Part shown: in pieces, positions 1 to 10,772 of the stretch
How positions within the stretch are numbered: position 1 is the first letter of the stretch
Layout of the letters: every line of letters begins with the position of its first letter
Assembly: GCA_041625325.1 (NCBI GenBank)
Contig: JBFJTN010000057.1
Coordinates: forward strand, 1 to 17,553
Source: Oceanococcus sp041625325
Lineage (GTDB): Bacteria; Pseudomonadota; Gammaproteobacteria; Nevskiales; Oceanococcaceae
Direction of reading: 5' to 3'
Length of the DNA stretch: 17,553 bases
The notes under the pieces: model-generated
What the model saw: only the letters and a program-made list of their open reading frames with translations
What the model was told of the DNA's origin: nothing
The model's database searches: none
Position numbers and translations under genes: made by a program

Positions 1-2552
1 TCCGGCAGGGCCTCCTTGGCCAGATCGGCGCGGATCAGATTGGCATTGCCGATGGACTCGATGACATCGCCGGTGACCTTGATGGCGAGCAGGCCATCGG
101 CGTGCCGCAGTCGCTCAAAACCGCGCTCGGCGCGGAAATTCACCGCGTTGGCCAGTGGCAGGCTGCGTCCGTCCGGCAGCAGAATGGGCAGGCTGTCCAG
201 GCCGCGCAGGTAGTTGCGCTCGGCATCCACCCCGGTGACCCGCACCTCGACCTCGTCCCCCTGGATCTGGATGATCTGCACGATCTCGCCATCGAAGGCG
301 GCGCGCAGCTGACGGCCGACCTCGGCGGTACTCAGGCCCAGGGCTTCGCCGACCGGGCTGAGTTCGAAAATGATCTGTTCGGCGCCGTAGGGGGTGTCGT
401 CCTCCACCCCGGTGACGCCGGGCACGGCGGCCATGATCTCGGCCAGATCCACCGCGGCCTGCTTGATTGCCACCGCGTCGTGGCCGGTGACCCGCACTTC
501 CAGATCACGGCCCGGCGGGCCAACCGAGGGCTCGAACACGCCAAAGGCGGTGAGTTCGGGGATGCGCGGCACCCGCGATTCCAGTTCCTGGATGAACTGG
601 GTGTTGCGCACATCGCGGTGGTCGGAGGCCAGCAGCTCGATCTGGATGTGGGCGTACTGATCGCCGGTGCGGGTGAAGTTGGTGCCCGGCTGGATCGCCA
701 TGCCCAGACGGGTCACGGCGGTGGTCACGAGGCCGCCACCCAGGGCTTCATCGGTTTCGGCCAGATGCCGTTCGATCTCGCCCATGTACTCTGACACCCG
801 CTCCCGCGGCGTGCCGGCGGCAAAGTTGGCATTGGCGATCAGCATGTTCACCTCCGGCGTGGGGAAGAACACGAAGGCGATACGCCCGCCCGCCATCAGG
901 CCGATGGCAATGATCATCGCGCCGAAAGCGCCCGCCACCACCAGGCGCCGATGGTCCAGGGCATGCGTGATGATGGGTCGGAAGATCCGATCACGGAAAT
1001 CATCGAAGCGCTGATTCAGCTTCTGCCGGAAGGGTCGCTCGCCCTGATGGTGCTGCTTGCGGAAGCTGTGCGACAGATGTCCTGGCAGGATCAGAAAGCT
1101 TTCGATCAGCGAGGCGATGATCACGCAGACGATGACCCAGGGGATCGCACCGAGGATCGCGCCGATGTAATCGCCGATCAGCATCAGGGGCAGGAAGGCC
1201 GCGACCGTGGTCAGGGAGGAGGACATCACCGGCCAGAACATGCGCCGGGCGCCGCCTTCGGCCGCCTTCAGCGGATCCTCGCCGGTCTGGTAATGGGTCA
1301 GCGCGTCCTCGCCGACCACGATGGCGTCATCGACGATGATGCCCAGGGCCATGATCAGGGCGAAGACGGAAATCATGTTGATGCTGCCGCCGATCAGGTA
1401 CAGCACCATCAGTGTGGCCATGAAGGACACCGGAATGCCCACCGTGACCCAGAAGGCCACCCGGCCGGTGAGGAACAGATACAGGATCAGCACCACCAGA
1501 ACGAGACCGGTGGCGCCGTTCTTGACCAGCAGCTGGATGCGTTCCTGCAGCGGCTTCCACTGCTCGTCGTAGACCGTCACCGCGATGCCGGGAGGCAGGC
1601 TGGCGCGGAAGCCGCCCAGCCATTTCTCGACCGTCTCGGCCATGCTCAGGGTGTCGTCGTTGTGCGCCCGGTACAGCGCCAGCTCGACCGCCGGCTTGCC
1701 GTCCATGCGCATGGTCAGGGTGTCGGCCCGGGCCCGACGGCTGACGGTGGCGACATCACCCAGGGTGAGCACGCTGCCATCGGCCTGGCTGATCAGCGGC
1801 AGGCGCTGGTAGCCCAGCTCGGAACGGCGCTGCTGGATGGCGCGCAGCTCCCGGGCCACATCGGCCTGGCCCAACTGGCCGGCCGGCACGTCACGGCTCT
1901 GCACCCGGATGCGTTCGGCGATGGCGGGCAGGGTCAGGCCCAGCTCGTGCAGCATGGCCCGCTCGAACTGGATCGCAATCTCCTCTTCCGGCAGCCCGAC
2001 GATACGGATTTCGGCGATGCCCACCGCGAGCAGTTCCTCCTCCATGCGCTTGGCGATGGGGCGCAACTCGGCGAGGTTGTCCGGTCCGGTGATGACCAGC
2101 CTGCTGATCAGCTCCCGGTTTTCCAGGATGGTGATCTGCGCCTCTTCCGCATCCTGGGGAAAGTTGCGGATGGTGCCGATGGCCTGGCGCACCTCGTCGG
2201 CCGCGGCATCCAGGTTCGTGCCTTCCTCGAAACGCAGCCAGACGCCGCCCCAGCCGCGCTTGGCCACCGAACTCATTTCCTTGATGTCCGGCAGGTTGCG
2301 CACCTTGTCCTCGATCGGCGCGACAATGGCTTCCTCCACGTCTTCGGTACTGGCGCCGCTCCAGGGCACGGCAATGTGGATGAAGTCGATCGAGAAGGTG
2401 GGGAAGAACTGCGTGTTCAGCTTGGCCAGGCCCCAGAAGCCGGCCAGCAGCATCAGGATCATCAGCAGGTTGCAGGCCACCGGATGCTGGGCGAAGCGAC
2501 CGATCATGTCGTCCCGGTGGGCGTAGACGGTGTTGCCAGCGGTGGCGCTCAT
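1..2552 (-). CDS. RND-family (HAE1/AcrB-like) efflux permease, C-terminus cut by window edge
   Basis: Inner-membrane proton-driven pump subunit of a tripartite efflux system. The frame is open for 850 codons from an ATG (MSATAGNTVYAHRDDMIG) and leaves the window without a stop. A hydrophobic first membrane segment lies at about residues 18-38. After it come the porter-domain signatures FPTFSIDFI and VPWSGASTEDVEEAIVAPIE. Around residues 390-412 the membrane motif NMISVFALIMALGIIVDDAIVV carries an Asp pair at 408-409, matching the AcrB proton-relay pair 407/408. The family is usually about 1,030-1,050 residues, so roughly the last 190 (TM8-12 and the distal relay Lys/Arg) should lie to the left of the window. 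The start overlaps the adaptor stop as ATGA, which implies translational coupling. HAE1 (drug or amphiphile) is favoured over the metal class because the TM4 motif is GIIVDDAIVV-like; the substrate cannot be read from sequence. Confidence 0.93.
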   Translation of the reverse strand, partial: MSATAGNTVYAHRDDMIGRFAQHPVACNLLMILMLLAGFWGLAKLNTQFFPTFSIDFIHIAVPWSGASTEDVEEAIVAPIEDKVRNLPDIKEMSSVAKRGWGGVWLRFEEGTNLDAAADEVRQAIGTIRNFPQDAEEAQITILENRELISRLVITGPDNLAELRPIAKRMEEELLAVGIAEIRIVGLPEEEIAIQFERAMLHELGLTLPAIAERIRVQSRDVPAGQLGQADVARELRAIQQRRSELGYQRLPLISQADGSVLTLGDVATVSRRARADTLTMRMDGKPAVELALYRAHNDDTLSMAETVEKWLGGFRASLPPGIAVTVYDEQWKPLQERIQLLVKNGATGLVLVVLILYLFLTGRVAFWVTVGIPVSFMATLMVLYLIGGSINMISVFALIMALGIIVDDAIVVGEDALTHYQTGEDPLKAAEGGARRMFWPVMSSSLTTVAAFLPLMLIGDYIGAILGAIPWVIVCVIIASLIESFLILPGHLSHSFRKQHHQGERPFRQKLNQRFDDFRDRIFRPIITHALDHRRLVVAGAFGAMIIAIGLMAGGRIAFVFFPTPEVNMLIANANFAAGTPRERVSEYMGEIERHLAETDEALGGGLVTTAVTRLGMAIQPGTNFTRTGDQYAHIQIELLASDHRDVRNTQFIQELESRVPRIPELTAFGVFEPSVGPPGRDLEVRVTGHDAVAIKQAAVDLAEIMAAVPGVTGVEDDTPYGAEQIIFELSPVGEALGLSTAEVGRQLRAAFDGEIVQIIQIQGDEVEVRVTGVDAERNYLRGLDSLPILLPDGRSLPLANAVNFRAERGFERLRHADGLLAIKVTGDVIESIGNANLIRADLAKEALP

Positions 2553-3805
2553 GGGCTGATCGCCTGGACCTTGAGCCCGGTCACCGCATTGGGCAACTGA
2601 CTGATCACGATCTGGTCGCCCGCCGCCACCTCGGCGGCACGCACCAGCAGGTACTGGCCATGGGCGGGGGCCTCATCCGGCACGTAGTCGCCCAGCTTTT
2701 CGATGCTCAGGCTCTGCAGCCGCCCATCCCGGATGCGAAAGATGCGCGACAGGTCATAGACCGCATCGAAGGGCAGGGCGATGGCGTCGTCTTCCGGGGG
2801 CAGCACCAGCTCCAGGCTCAGCTTGCTGTCCACCGGCAGGTCCGCGCCGAGCAGACGGAAGTAGGCGTCCTGGCCACCGCCGCCACCGCTGGAGGCGAGC
2901 CGCGTGAAGACCGCGGGCAGGCGCCGGCCGGCGCTGCTGGCCACAGCGGTGACCTGCAGATTGCGTTCGCGGGCCCGGCGCAGGCCAGGCAGGTAGCGGC
3001 TCGGCACCTGGGCGCGGATTTCCACCTGGCGGGTGTCATACAGCTCGATCAGGGGCTGGCCGGCGTTGACCCGGTCGCCGACAGCCACCCGGGTCGCCAA
3101 CACGGCGGCGTCGAATGGGGCCTGGATGCGGGTGCGCGCGAGATCCAGCTCGGCGGCCTGCAGGCGTGCCTCGGCGCTGCGCAGCTGGGCCTTGAGCTGA
3201 CGGGTCACGGCATCGGCCTGCTGCACGGCCAGCTCGCGCTGCTGCAGGGACAGTTTCTGGCGCTGCAGGTTCTGCTTGGTGGTATCCAGCTCCGACTCCG
3301 ACAACACGCCGTCATTGCGCAGCCTGACGGCGCGGGCCACCGCCCGCTCGGCCAGGGCCAGCAACTCGCGCTCCTGTTCCAGCGCCTGCAGATTGCTGGC
3401 TCGCTGACTGCGGTCCAGGGACAGCTGCGCCTCGGCCTGCTGCAGGTTCGCCGTGGCCTGGATCAGGGCGATCTCGGCTTCCGCGTCATCCAGCTCGATC
3501 AGCAGCTCGCCGGTGGCGGCGGTATCACCGGCCAGCTTGTGCACGGCCACCACATCGGCGCTGAGAGCCGCGGTCAGCTCGGCACGACCGGGCGCCACCA
3601 CGGTGCCATAGAGCTTCAAGCTCGGCGACAGGGCCGCCGGCTGGGCGGTCATGGTGCGGACGCTGTAGACAGGCTCGGCGCTGGCGTCCACCTGGGCCGA
3701 CGGTCTGGTCGCGCGCAGCAGGATGAAGATCAGCAGGGCGATGCCCAGCAGAAGCAGGGCGGCCTTGTTCTTGCTCAGCCCCCAGGGCAGGCGAGTGGTG
3801 CTCAT
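2549..3805 (-). CDS. HlyD/AcrA-type periplasmic adaptor (membrane fusion protein) of RND pump
   Basis: Periplasmic adaptor that links the RND permease to an outer-membrane TolC-type channel. It has 418 residues. An N-terminal membrane anchor (about 13-33, AALLLLGIALLIFILL) follows a short basic cytoplasmic tail. There is no lipobox cysteine, so it is anchored by a helix rather than by lipid. A lipoyl half-motif lies near 75-107 (GRAELTAALSADVVAVHKLAGD). Residues about 108-226 form a long Gln/Ala/Leu-rich helical hairpin, and the second lipoyl half follows (RIQAPFDAAVLATRVAVGDRV). The beta-barrel part contains a five-glycine run at about 307-311 (SSGGGGGQDAYF), which looks like a flexible loop. 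No convincing Shine-Dalgarno precedes the ATG. dusB ends 30 bases upstream. No outer-membrane factor gene is seen in this window. Confidence 0.93.
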   Translation of the reverse strand: MSTTRLPWGLSKNKAALLLLGIALLIFILLRATRPSAQVDASAEPVYSVRTMTAQPAALSPSLKLYGTVVAPGRAELTAALSADVVAVHKLAGDTAATGELLIELDDAEAEIALIQATANLQQAEAQLSLDRSQRASNLQALEQERELLALAERAVARAVRLRNDGVLSESELDTTKQNLQRQKLSLQQRELAVQQADAVTRQLKAQLRSAEARLQAAELDLARTRIQAPFDAAVLATRVAVGDRVNAGQPLIELYDTRQVEIRAQVPSRYLPGLRRARERNLQVTAVASSAGRRLPAVFTRLASSGGGGGQDAYFRLLGADLPVDSKLSLELVLPPEDDAIALPFDAVYDLSRIFRIRDGRLQSLSIEKLGDYVPDEAPAHGQYLLVRAAEVAAGDQIVISQLPNAVTGLKVQAISP

Positions 3806-3835
3806 GGTGTGATCTGTGTTGGGAATGAGGGGCGC

Positions 3836-4813
3836 TCAGGCAGCCCGGCGAGGCAGGGCGCGCAATGCCCCCTGCAACTGTTCCAGCTGTTCCGCGGCGT
3901 CACGGCAGCGCATCAACTGCCGCCGTAGCGGACCGGACTCCGCCCGCGATTCGAGATACCAGCCTATGTGCTTGCGCGCGATGCGCACGCCCTGATCGGG
4001 GCCGTAGAACGCATGAATCTCCGCCACATGCGCCAGGATCACGGCATTTTGCTCTTCCAGGCAGGGCTCGGGCAGCAGACGTCCCTGATCCAGCAGGGCG
4101 CGGATCTGTCCGAACAGCCAGGGCCGCCCCTGGGCTCCGCGGCCGATCAGCAGGCCGTCGGCACCGCTTTCGTCCAGGATGCGCCGGGCCTGTGCCGGGC
4201 AGCCGATATCACCGTTGGCCAGCACCGGGATGTCGACGGCACGCTTCACCGCCCGCACCGTCAGATGCTCGGCCTGCCCGCGGAAGGCGTCTTCCCGGCT
4301 GCGGCCATGCAGGGCCAGGGCCGCGATGCCCGCGTCCTGCGCCAGGCGCGCGATGCGCACGGCATTGTTCTGCTCGGGGCTCGGGCCGGTGCGATATTTC
4401 AATGTCACCGGTACCCGCACGGCCGCGACCACGGCCCGCAGCAGCTGCTCGACCAGTGCCTCGTCAGCCAGCAGGGCGGAGCCGGCGGCGCGTCGGCAGA
4501 CCTTCTTGGCCGGACAGCCCATGTTGATGTCGATGATCTCGGCGCCCCGCTCCACATTCAGCCGGGCCGCCTGGGCCAGCATGTCGGGGTCGGCGCCGGC
4601 GATCTGCACGATGCGCGGGCCGTCTTCGCCGCGATGATCCATGCGCAGCTGCGACTTGCGGGTGTTCCACAGCCGGGTGTCGCTGGTCAGCATCTCGCTG
4701 ACGGCATAGCTGGCGCCCCAGGCCCGGCAGAGCTGGCGGAACGGACGATCCGTGATGCCGGCCATGGGCGCCAGGGCCACGGGTTGCCGATAGAGGTAAG
4801 GTCCCAGATGCAT
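3836..4813 (-). CDS. dusB: tRNA-dihydrouridine synthase B
   Basis: FMN-dependent enzyme that reduces uridine to dihydrouridine in tRNA using NADPH. The 325-residue length matches DusB (321 in E. coli). Motifs run in the expected order: APMAGITDRPFRQLC (15-29), SEML (39-42), IDINMGCPAKKV (94-105) with the catalytic Cys at 100 as in E. coli, GSALL (111-115), VTLKYRTG (136-143), LHGRSR (168-173), LANGDIG (198-204), GADGLLIGRGAQGRPWLF (217-234) and RIARKHIGWYL (277-287). KHIGWY and NMGCPAKKV favour DusB over DusA or DusC. In many gammaproteobacteria dusB precedes fis; here an adaptor gene starts 30 bases after its stop and fis is absent from this side. An SDR gene ends 57 bases upstream, so an SDR-dusB transcript is possible. 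Confidence 0.95.
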   Translation of the reverse strand: MHLGPYLYRQPVALAPMAGITDRPFRQLCRAWGASYAVSEMLTSDTRLWNTRKSQLRMDHRGEDGPRIVQIAGADPDMLAQAARLNVERGAEIIDINMGCPAKKVCRRAAGSALLADEALVEQLLRAVVAAVRVPVTLKYRTGPSPEQNNAVRIARLAQDAGIAALALHGRSREDAFRGQAEHLTVRAVKRAVDIPVLANGDIGCPAQARRILDESGADGLLIGRGAQGRPWLFGQIRALLDQGRLLPEPCLEEQNAVILAHVAEIHAFYGPDQGVRIARKHIGWYLESRAESGPLRRQLMRCRDAAEQLEQLQGALRALPRRAA

Positions 4814-4870
4814 CCGGGCATTTTAACCCGTCAGGCGCAGCAGGCGGACGCGGTCATCCAGGCGAGGTCC

Positions 4871-5578
4871 TCAGCCCCGGCCGGTCACCGGGATCAGCGC
4901 GCCATGCAGCGCGTCGGCGCCCGACGAAAACAGGAAGCTGATGACCTGCGCCAGTTGCTGCGGGCTGACCCAGGTCGAGACATCGGCATCCGGCATGGCT
5001 GCGCGGTTCTGCGGCGTGTCGATGATGCCGGGCAGGATCGCGTTGACCTGGATGCCGCGGTCGCGCCATTCGGCGGAGAGCGCCTCGGTCAGGCGCAACA
5101 GGGCGCTTTTGGAAGCCGCGTAGGCCGCCATGCTGGCGGGGGCGGGTTCGACCCGCGCACCGACATTGACGATCCGGCCGCCACCGGCTTGCTGCATGAG
5201 CGGCGCCACCGCCTGGATGCAGTGCAGCGCGCCGAACAGGTTCAGGTCCAGCATGGCGCGAAAGTCCTGCAGGGCGTCCGGATGCACCGCCGGCGCCATG
5301 CGGAAGCCCCCCGCCAGGTTGGCCAGCAGATCAATGCGGTTCCAGCGTGCCCGGATCTGTTCGATGGCGCCTCGCACGCCGGCCTCGTCCAGCAGGTCGG
5401 CCTCGACCAGCATCAGGCGTTCATCGCCCAGGGCCTCGAACAGGCTCCGGGCGCGGCCTGGATCACGTACCAGCAGGGCGACACGCGCGCCCTCCGCGTG
5501 CAGTTGCCTGGTCACGGCCTGCCCCAGATTGCCGGTCCCGCCCGTGACCACGGCGACCCGCCCTTCTCCTGCGCCCAT
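4871..5578 (-). CDS. SDR-family oxidoreductase with substituted catalytic serine
   Basis: Short-chain dehydrogenase/reductase of 235 residues with a Rossmann fold binding NAD(P)H. Visible motifs are VTGGTGNLG (11-19) for the nucleotide, EADL (59-62), NLAGG (87-91), Asn113 in LDLNLFG, Tyr153 and Lys157 in YAASK, and LPGIIDTP (182-189). Arg38 after the second strand suggests NADPH preference (inference). The position 13 residues before the active Tyr, normally the catalytic Ser, is Gly140 in IVNVGARV. The tetrad is therefore Asn-Gly-Tyr-Lys rather than Asn-Ser-Tyr-Lys, and activity may be altered. The ATG is preceded by GAGGGG at good spacing. The gene is divergent from carA across 253 bases and upstream of dusB on the same strand. 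The substrate is unknown. Confidence 0.88.
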   Translation of the reverse strand: MGAGEGRVAVVTGGTGNLGQAVTRQLHAEGARVALLVRDPGRARSLFEALGDERLMLVEADLLDEAGVRGAIEQIRARWNRIDLLANLAGGFRMAPAVHPDALQDFRAMLDLNLFGALHCIQAVAPLMQQAGGGRIVNVGARVEPAPASMAAYAASKSALLRLTEALSAEWRDRGIQVNAILPGIIDTPQNRAAMPDADVSTWVSPQQLAQVISFLFSSGADALHGALIPVTGRG

Positions 5579-5635
5579 GCGTTTCCCCTCGTCGAGCCCG
5601 GGCCATTTCAGACCGGGGCAAAAGTGGCCATCTTA

Positions 5636-5647
5636 CGCGCCGGCGCG
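5636..5647. repeat. 12-bp perfect palindrome in the SDR/carA divergent region
   Basis: CGCGCCGGCGCG is a perfect palindrome. It abuts a minus-strand TAAGAT hexamer (5630-5635) that could serve as a -10 box for the SDR gene about 50 bases downstream. No good -35 accompanies it. GC-rich palindromes arise easily in such DNA, so an operator role is only a possibility. Confidence 0.25.
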
Positions 5648-5716
5648 CTGTCTGCGCGGCGCAGCAGGGGGCAGGGTGGCCGGGCCAGGGCCGGGCCTGC
5701 CGGGGTGAGTGGCATC

Positions 5717-5745
5717 TACTTTTTCCCGCTCCGGGTCTGTATAAT
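5717..5745 (+). promoter_or_regulatory. Probable sigma-70 promoter of carA
   Basis: A perfect TATAAT at 5740-5745 sits in otherwise GC-rich DNA about 87 bases before the carA start. With 17-bp spacing the -35 would be TACTTT (5717-5722), which is a poor match, so the promoter is either factor-assisted or relies on its -10. Initiation would be expected near 5751-5753. It points toward carA, and no other plus-strand gene lies between it and the left edge. Confidence 0.6.
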
Positions 5746-5757
5746 CCCGCCGTCTGC

Positions 5758-5781
5758 GGGGGCTGTCGCCCCCCTTTTTTT
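5758..5781 (+). terminator. Intrinsic-terminator-like hairpin in carA leader (candidate attenuator)
   Basis: GGGGGC (5758-5763), loop TGTC and GCCCCC (5768-5773) form a perfect 6-bp GC stem. One C and a run of seven T (5775-5781) follow, the classic Rho-independent layout. It faces the plus strand only; read the other way there is no T-run. No plus-strand gene lies upstream for it to terminate. It starts only about 6 bases after the expected carA transcription start, so it most likely acts on the carA transcript itself as an attenuator or strong early pause. A short alternative stem, CCCGC/GCGGG (5746-5750 with 5756-5760), overlaps its left arm. Confidence 0.65.
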
Positions 5782-5783
5782 GC

Positions 5784-5810
5784 CTGCGTGTCGCCTCCAG
5801 CGGCGCGCAG
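5784..5810 (+). promoter_or_regulatory. Second stem-loop in carA 5' leader
   Basis: The left arm 5784-5794 (CTGCGTGTCGC) pairs with 5800-5810 (GCGGCGCGCAG) over 11 continuous base pairs including two G-U wobbles, with a 5-base loop CTCCA. It begins 2 bases after the T-run and ends 21 bases before the TTG start. It could protect the transcript, place the ribosome, or be part of a regulatory leader. The pairing is read directly; the function is inferred. Confidence 0.45.
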
Positions 5811-5831
5811 CCAGTACGGGATTAGCCGGTT

Positions 5832-6947
5832 TTGAGTCGCAAAAACGCCATATTGGCCCTGGCCGACGGAACGGTGTTCCGGGGTCGGGGATTCGGGGCC
5901 GACGCGGTAAGCGTCGGGGAAGTGGTTTTCAATACGGCCATGACGGGGTACCAGGAAATCCTGACCGACCCGTCCTATGCCCAGCAGATCGTGCTGCTGA
6001 CCTACCCGCATATCGGGAACGTCGGGGTCAACGCCGAGGATGCCGAGTCGCAAGGCCTGCATCTGTCCGGGCTGATCCTGCGCCTGCCGCCCCGGGCGCC
6101 GTCCAACTGGCGCAGCGAGGGCAGCCTGGACGATTACATGGCGGATCATGGCAAGCCGGGTATCTGCGACATCGATACCCGACGCCTGACCCGGCATCTG
6201 CGTGACAAGGGTGCGCAGAATGGCTGTCTGGTCGTGGGTGATGGCCTGGACGAGGCGGGCGCCATCGCCCGCGCGCAGCAGTTCGGCGGGCTCAAGGGGG
6301 CCAATCTGGCGGGTGAGGTCAGCTGCGGGGCGCCCTATGAGTGGACGGCCGGCCTGTGGCGGCAGCAGCCGGCGCCGGCGCGTTACCGGGTCGTGGTCTA
6401 CGACTTCGGGGTCAAGCACAACATCCTGCGCGAATTGGTCCACCTGGGCTGCACCCTGACCGTCGTGCCGGTGTCCACCCCGGTGGAAGAGGTCCTGGCG
6501 ATGCAGCCCGACGGGGTGATGCTGTCCAATGGTCCGGGCGACCCGGAACCGGTGGACAATGGCATCCACGCGGCGCGCGTGCTGATGGAGCGGCAGGTCC
6601 CGCTGATGGGCATCTGCCTCGGCCATCAGATCCTGGGTCTGGCCAGCGGCGCCCGCACGGTCAAGATGAAATTCGGTCATCACGGGGCCAATCACCCGGT
6701 GCAGGACCTGGAAACCGGGCAGGTCTGGATCAGCAGCCAGAACCATGGCTTTGCGGTGGACGAGGACAGCCTGCCCGCGCAGCTGAAGGCCACCCATCGC
6801 TCTTTGTTCGACGGCTCGCTGCAGGGCATCGCCCGCACCGATTGCCCGGCCTTCAGTTTCCAGGGGCATCCTGAGGCCAGTCCGGGGCCGCACGACGTCA
6901 GCCCCTTGTTCCAGCGTTTCGTCGCCATGATGGGCGCGAAGAGCTAG
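5832..6947 (+). CDS. carA: Carbamoyl-phosphate synthetase small (glutaminase) subunit
   Basis: Hydrolyses glutamine and channels ammonia to CarB for carbamoyl phosphate, shared by arginine and pyrimidine synthesis. The 371 residues include the N-terminal CarA domain (LALADGTVFRGRGFG, VVFNTAMTGYQEILTDPSY, YPHIGNVGVN, IDTRRLTRHLRDKGAQNG). A class I glutamine amidotransferase domain follows, with nucleophile Cys262 in GICLGHQ and His346/Glu348 in QGHPEASPGPHD. The start is TTG (TTG AGT CGC AAA): an in-frame TAG lies 6 bases upstream, and the resulting MSRKNAILAL aligns with the usual CarA N-terminus, so no ATG alternative exists. The Shine-Dalgarno is weak. carB starts 71 bases downstream. Confidence 0.97.
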   Translation: MSRKNAILALADGTVFRGRGFGADAVSVGEVVFNTAMTGYQEILTDPSYAQQIVLLTYPHIGNVGVNAEDAESQGLHLSGLILRLPPRAPSNWRSEGSLDDYMADHGKPGICDIDTRRLTRHLRDKGAQNGCLVVGDGLDEAGAIARAQQFGGLKGANLAGEVSCGAPYEWTAGLWRQQPAPARYRVVVYDFGVKHNILRELVHLGCTLTVVPVSTPVEEVLAMQPDGVMLSNGPGDPEPVDNGIHAARVLMERQVPLMGICLGHQILGLASGARTVKMKFGHHGANHPVQDLETGQVWISSQNHGFAVDEDSLPAQLKATHRSLFDGSLQGIARTDCPAFSFQGHPEASPGPHDVSPLFQRFVAMMGAKS

Positions 6948-6966
6948 GGCGCGATGCCTTCGCGCC
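6932..6966 (+). repeat. Direct repeat and hairpin at the carA end / carA-carB gap
   Basis: GGGCGCGA occurs twice, at 6932-6939 inside the carA end and at 6947-6954 just over the stop. TCGCGCC at 6960-6966 can pair with seven bases of either copy. Using the second copy gives a perfect 7-bp stem with loop TGCCT right after the stop codon. There is no T-run, so it is not a standard terminator. It might set transcript stability or the CarA:CarB ratio, or be chance in GC-rich DNA. Confidence 0.35.
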
Positions 6967-7018
6967 ACATATCCGCGACGCCGCGCGCGACCGCGTTCAG
7001 GGAAATTTCGTAAAGCAC

Positions 7019-10238
<3,220 letters not shown>

Positions 10239-10246
<8 letters not shown>

Positions 10247-10718
10247 CAAGACACCGCTGACCGCGCGGGGCGCGGAGAAGCTGACGGAAGAACTCAAGCG
10301 GCTGAAGAGCGTGGATCGGCCACGGGTGATTGCCGCCATTGCCGAGGCCCGGGAGCACGGCGACCTGAAAGAGAATGCCGAGTATCACGCCGCCCGCGAG
10401 GAACAGGGCTTCATCGAGGGGCGCATCGCCGACATCGAAGGCAAGCTGGCGACCAGTCAGGTCATCGATGTCACCAAGCTGCCACAGACCGGCAAGGTGG
10501 TATTCGGTGTCACCGTGGAACTGATGGATATCGATTCCGGTGAAGAATTGTCCTACCGCATCGTCGGCGAGGACGAGGCCGACGTGAAATCCGGCCTGCT
10601 GGCCTACTCCACGCCCATCGCCCGGGCCCTGCTTGGCAAGGAAGAGGGCGATGAGATCGACGTTACGGTACCCGGCGGCACACGCCGCTTCGAGGTGCTG
10701 CAGGTGATCTACCAGTAG
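10239..10718 (+). CDS. greA: Transcription elongation factor GreA
   Basis: Binds the RNA polymerase secondary channel and stimulates cleavage of backtracked transcripts. It has 159 residues (158 in E. coli). The N-terminal coiled-coil carries the signature EAREHGDLKENAEYHAARE, with tip acids Asp42 and Glu45 matching E. coli 41/44. The C-terminal FKBP-like domain contains YRIVGEDEAD, SPIARALLGKEEGDE-like sequence (TPIARALLGKEEGDE here) and VPGGTRRFEVLQV. The start ATG (MTSKTPLTARGAEKL) lies inside the last codons of carB, an 8-base overlap, so translation is probably coupled; AAGGAG sits too far upstream (about 20 bases) to be a normal ribosome site. carAB-greA co-transcription is known in Pseudomonas. 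Confidence 0.97.
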
Positions 10719-10725
10719 GGCGGCT

Positions 10726-10760
10726 CATGCCCGGGACCGGTCGGCCGCAGGCCGGGCATG
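10726..10760 (+). repeat. GC-rich inverted repeat after greA
   Basis: CATGCCCGG (10726-10734) and CCGGGCATG (10752-10760) are perfect 9-bp complements across a 17-base spacer, starting 8 bases after the greA stop. A further GC-rich palindromic run (GGCCGGCC near 10767-10774) ends in only three T. It could slow or partly end transcription between greA and rlmE, or protect a 3' end, but it lacks a proper T-run. Confidence 0.4.
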
Positions 10761-10772
10761 GACCGGGCCGGC

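Noticed and set aside
197..204. Ser for Pro in the FtsH Walker A motif (residues 197-204 of the protein at 11499-13448) as a sign of inactivation. The coordinates given here are residue numbers.
   Set aside because: The essential Gly-Lys-Thr and Walker B acids are intact, and I recall the same Ser in FtsH of Xanthomonas-type bacteria, so it looks like lineage variation.
951..2600. A plus-strand open frame of about 550 codons opposite the RND permease.
   Set aside because: It is an antisense shadow; the permease frame carries the conserved membrane and proton-relay motifs.
3968..6205. A plus-strand open frame of about 745 codons running across dusB, the SDR gene and into carA.
   Set aside because: It is antisense to two recognised genes, crosses the carA promoter/terminator, and has shadow-type composition without any motif.
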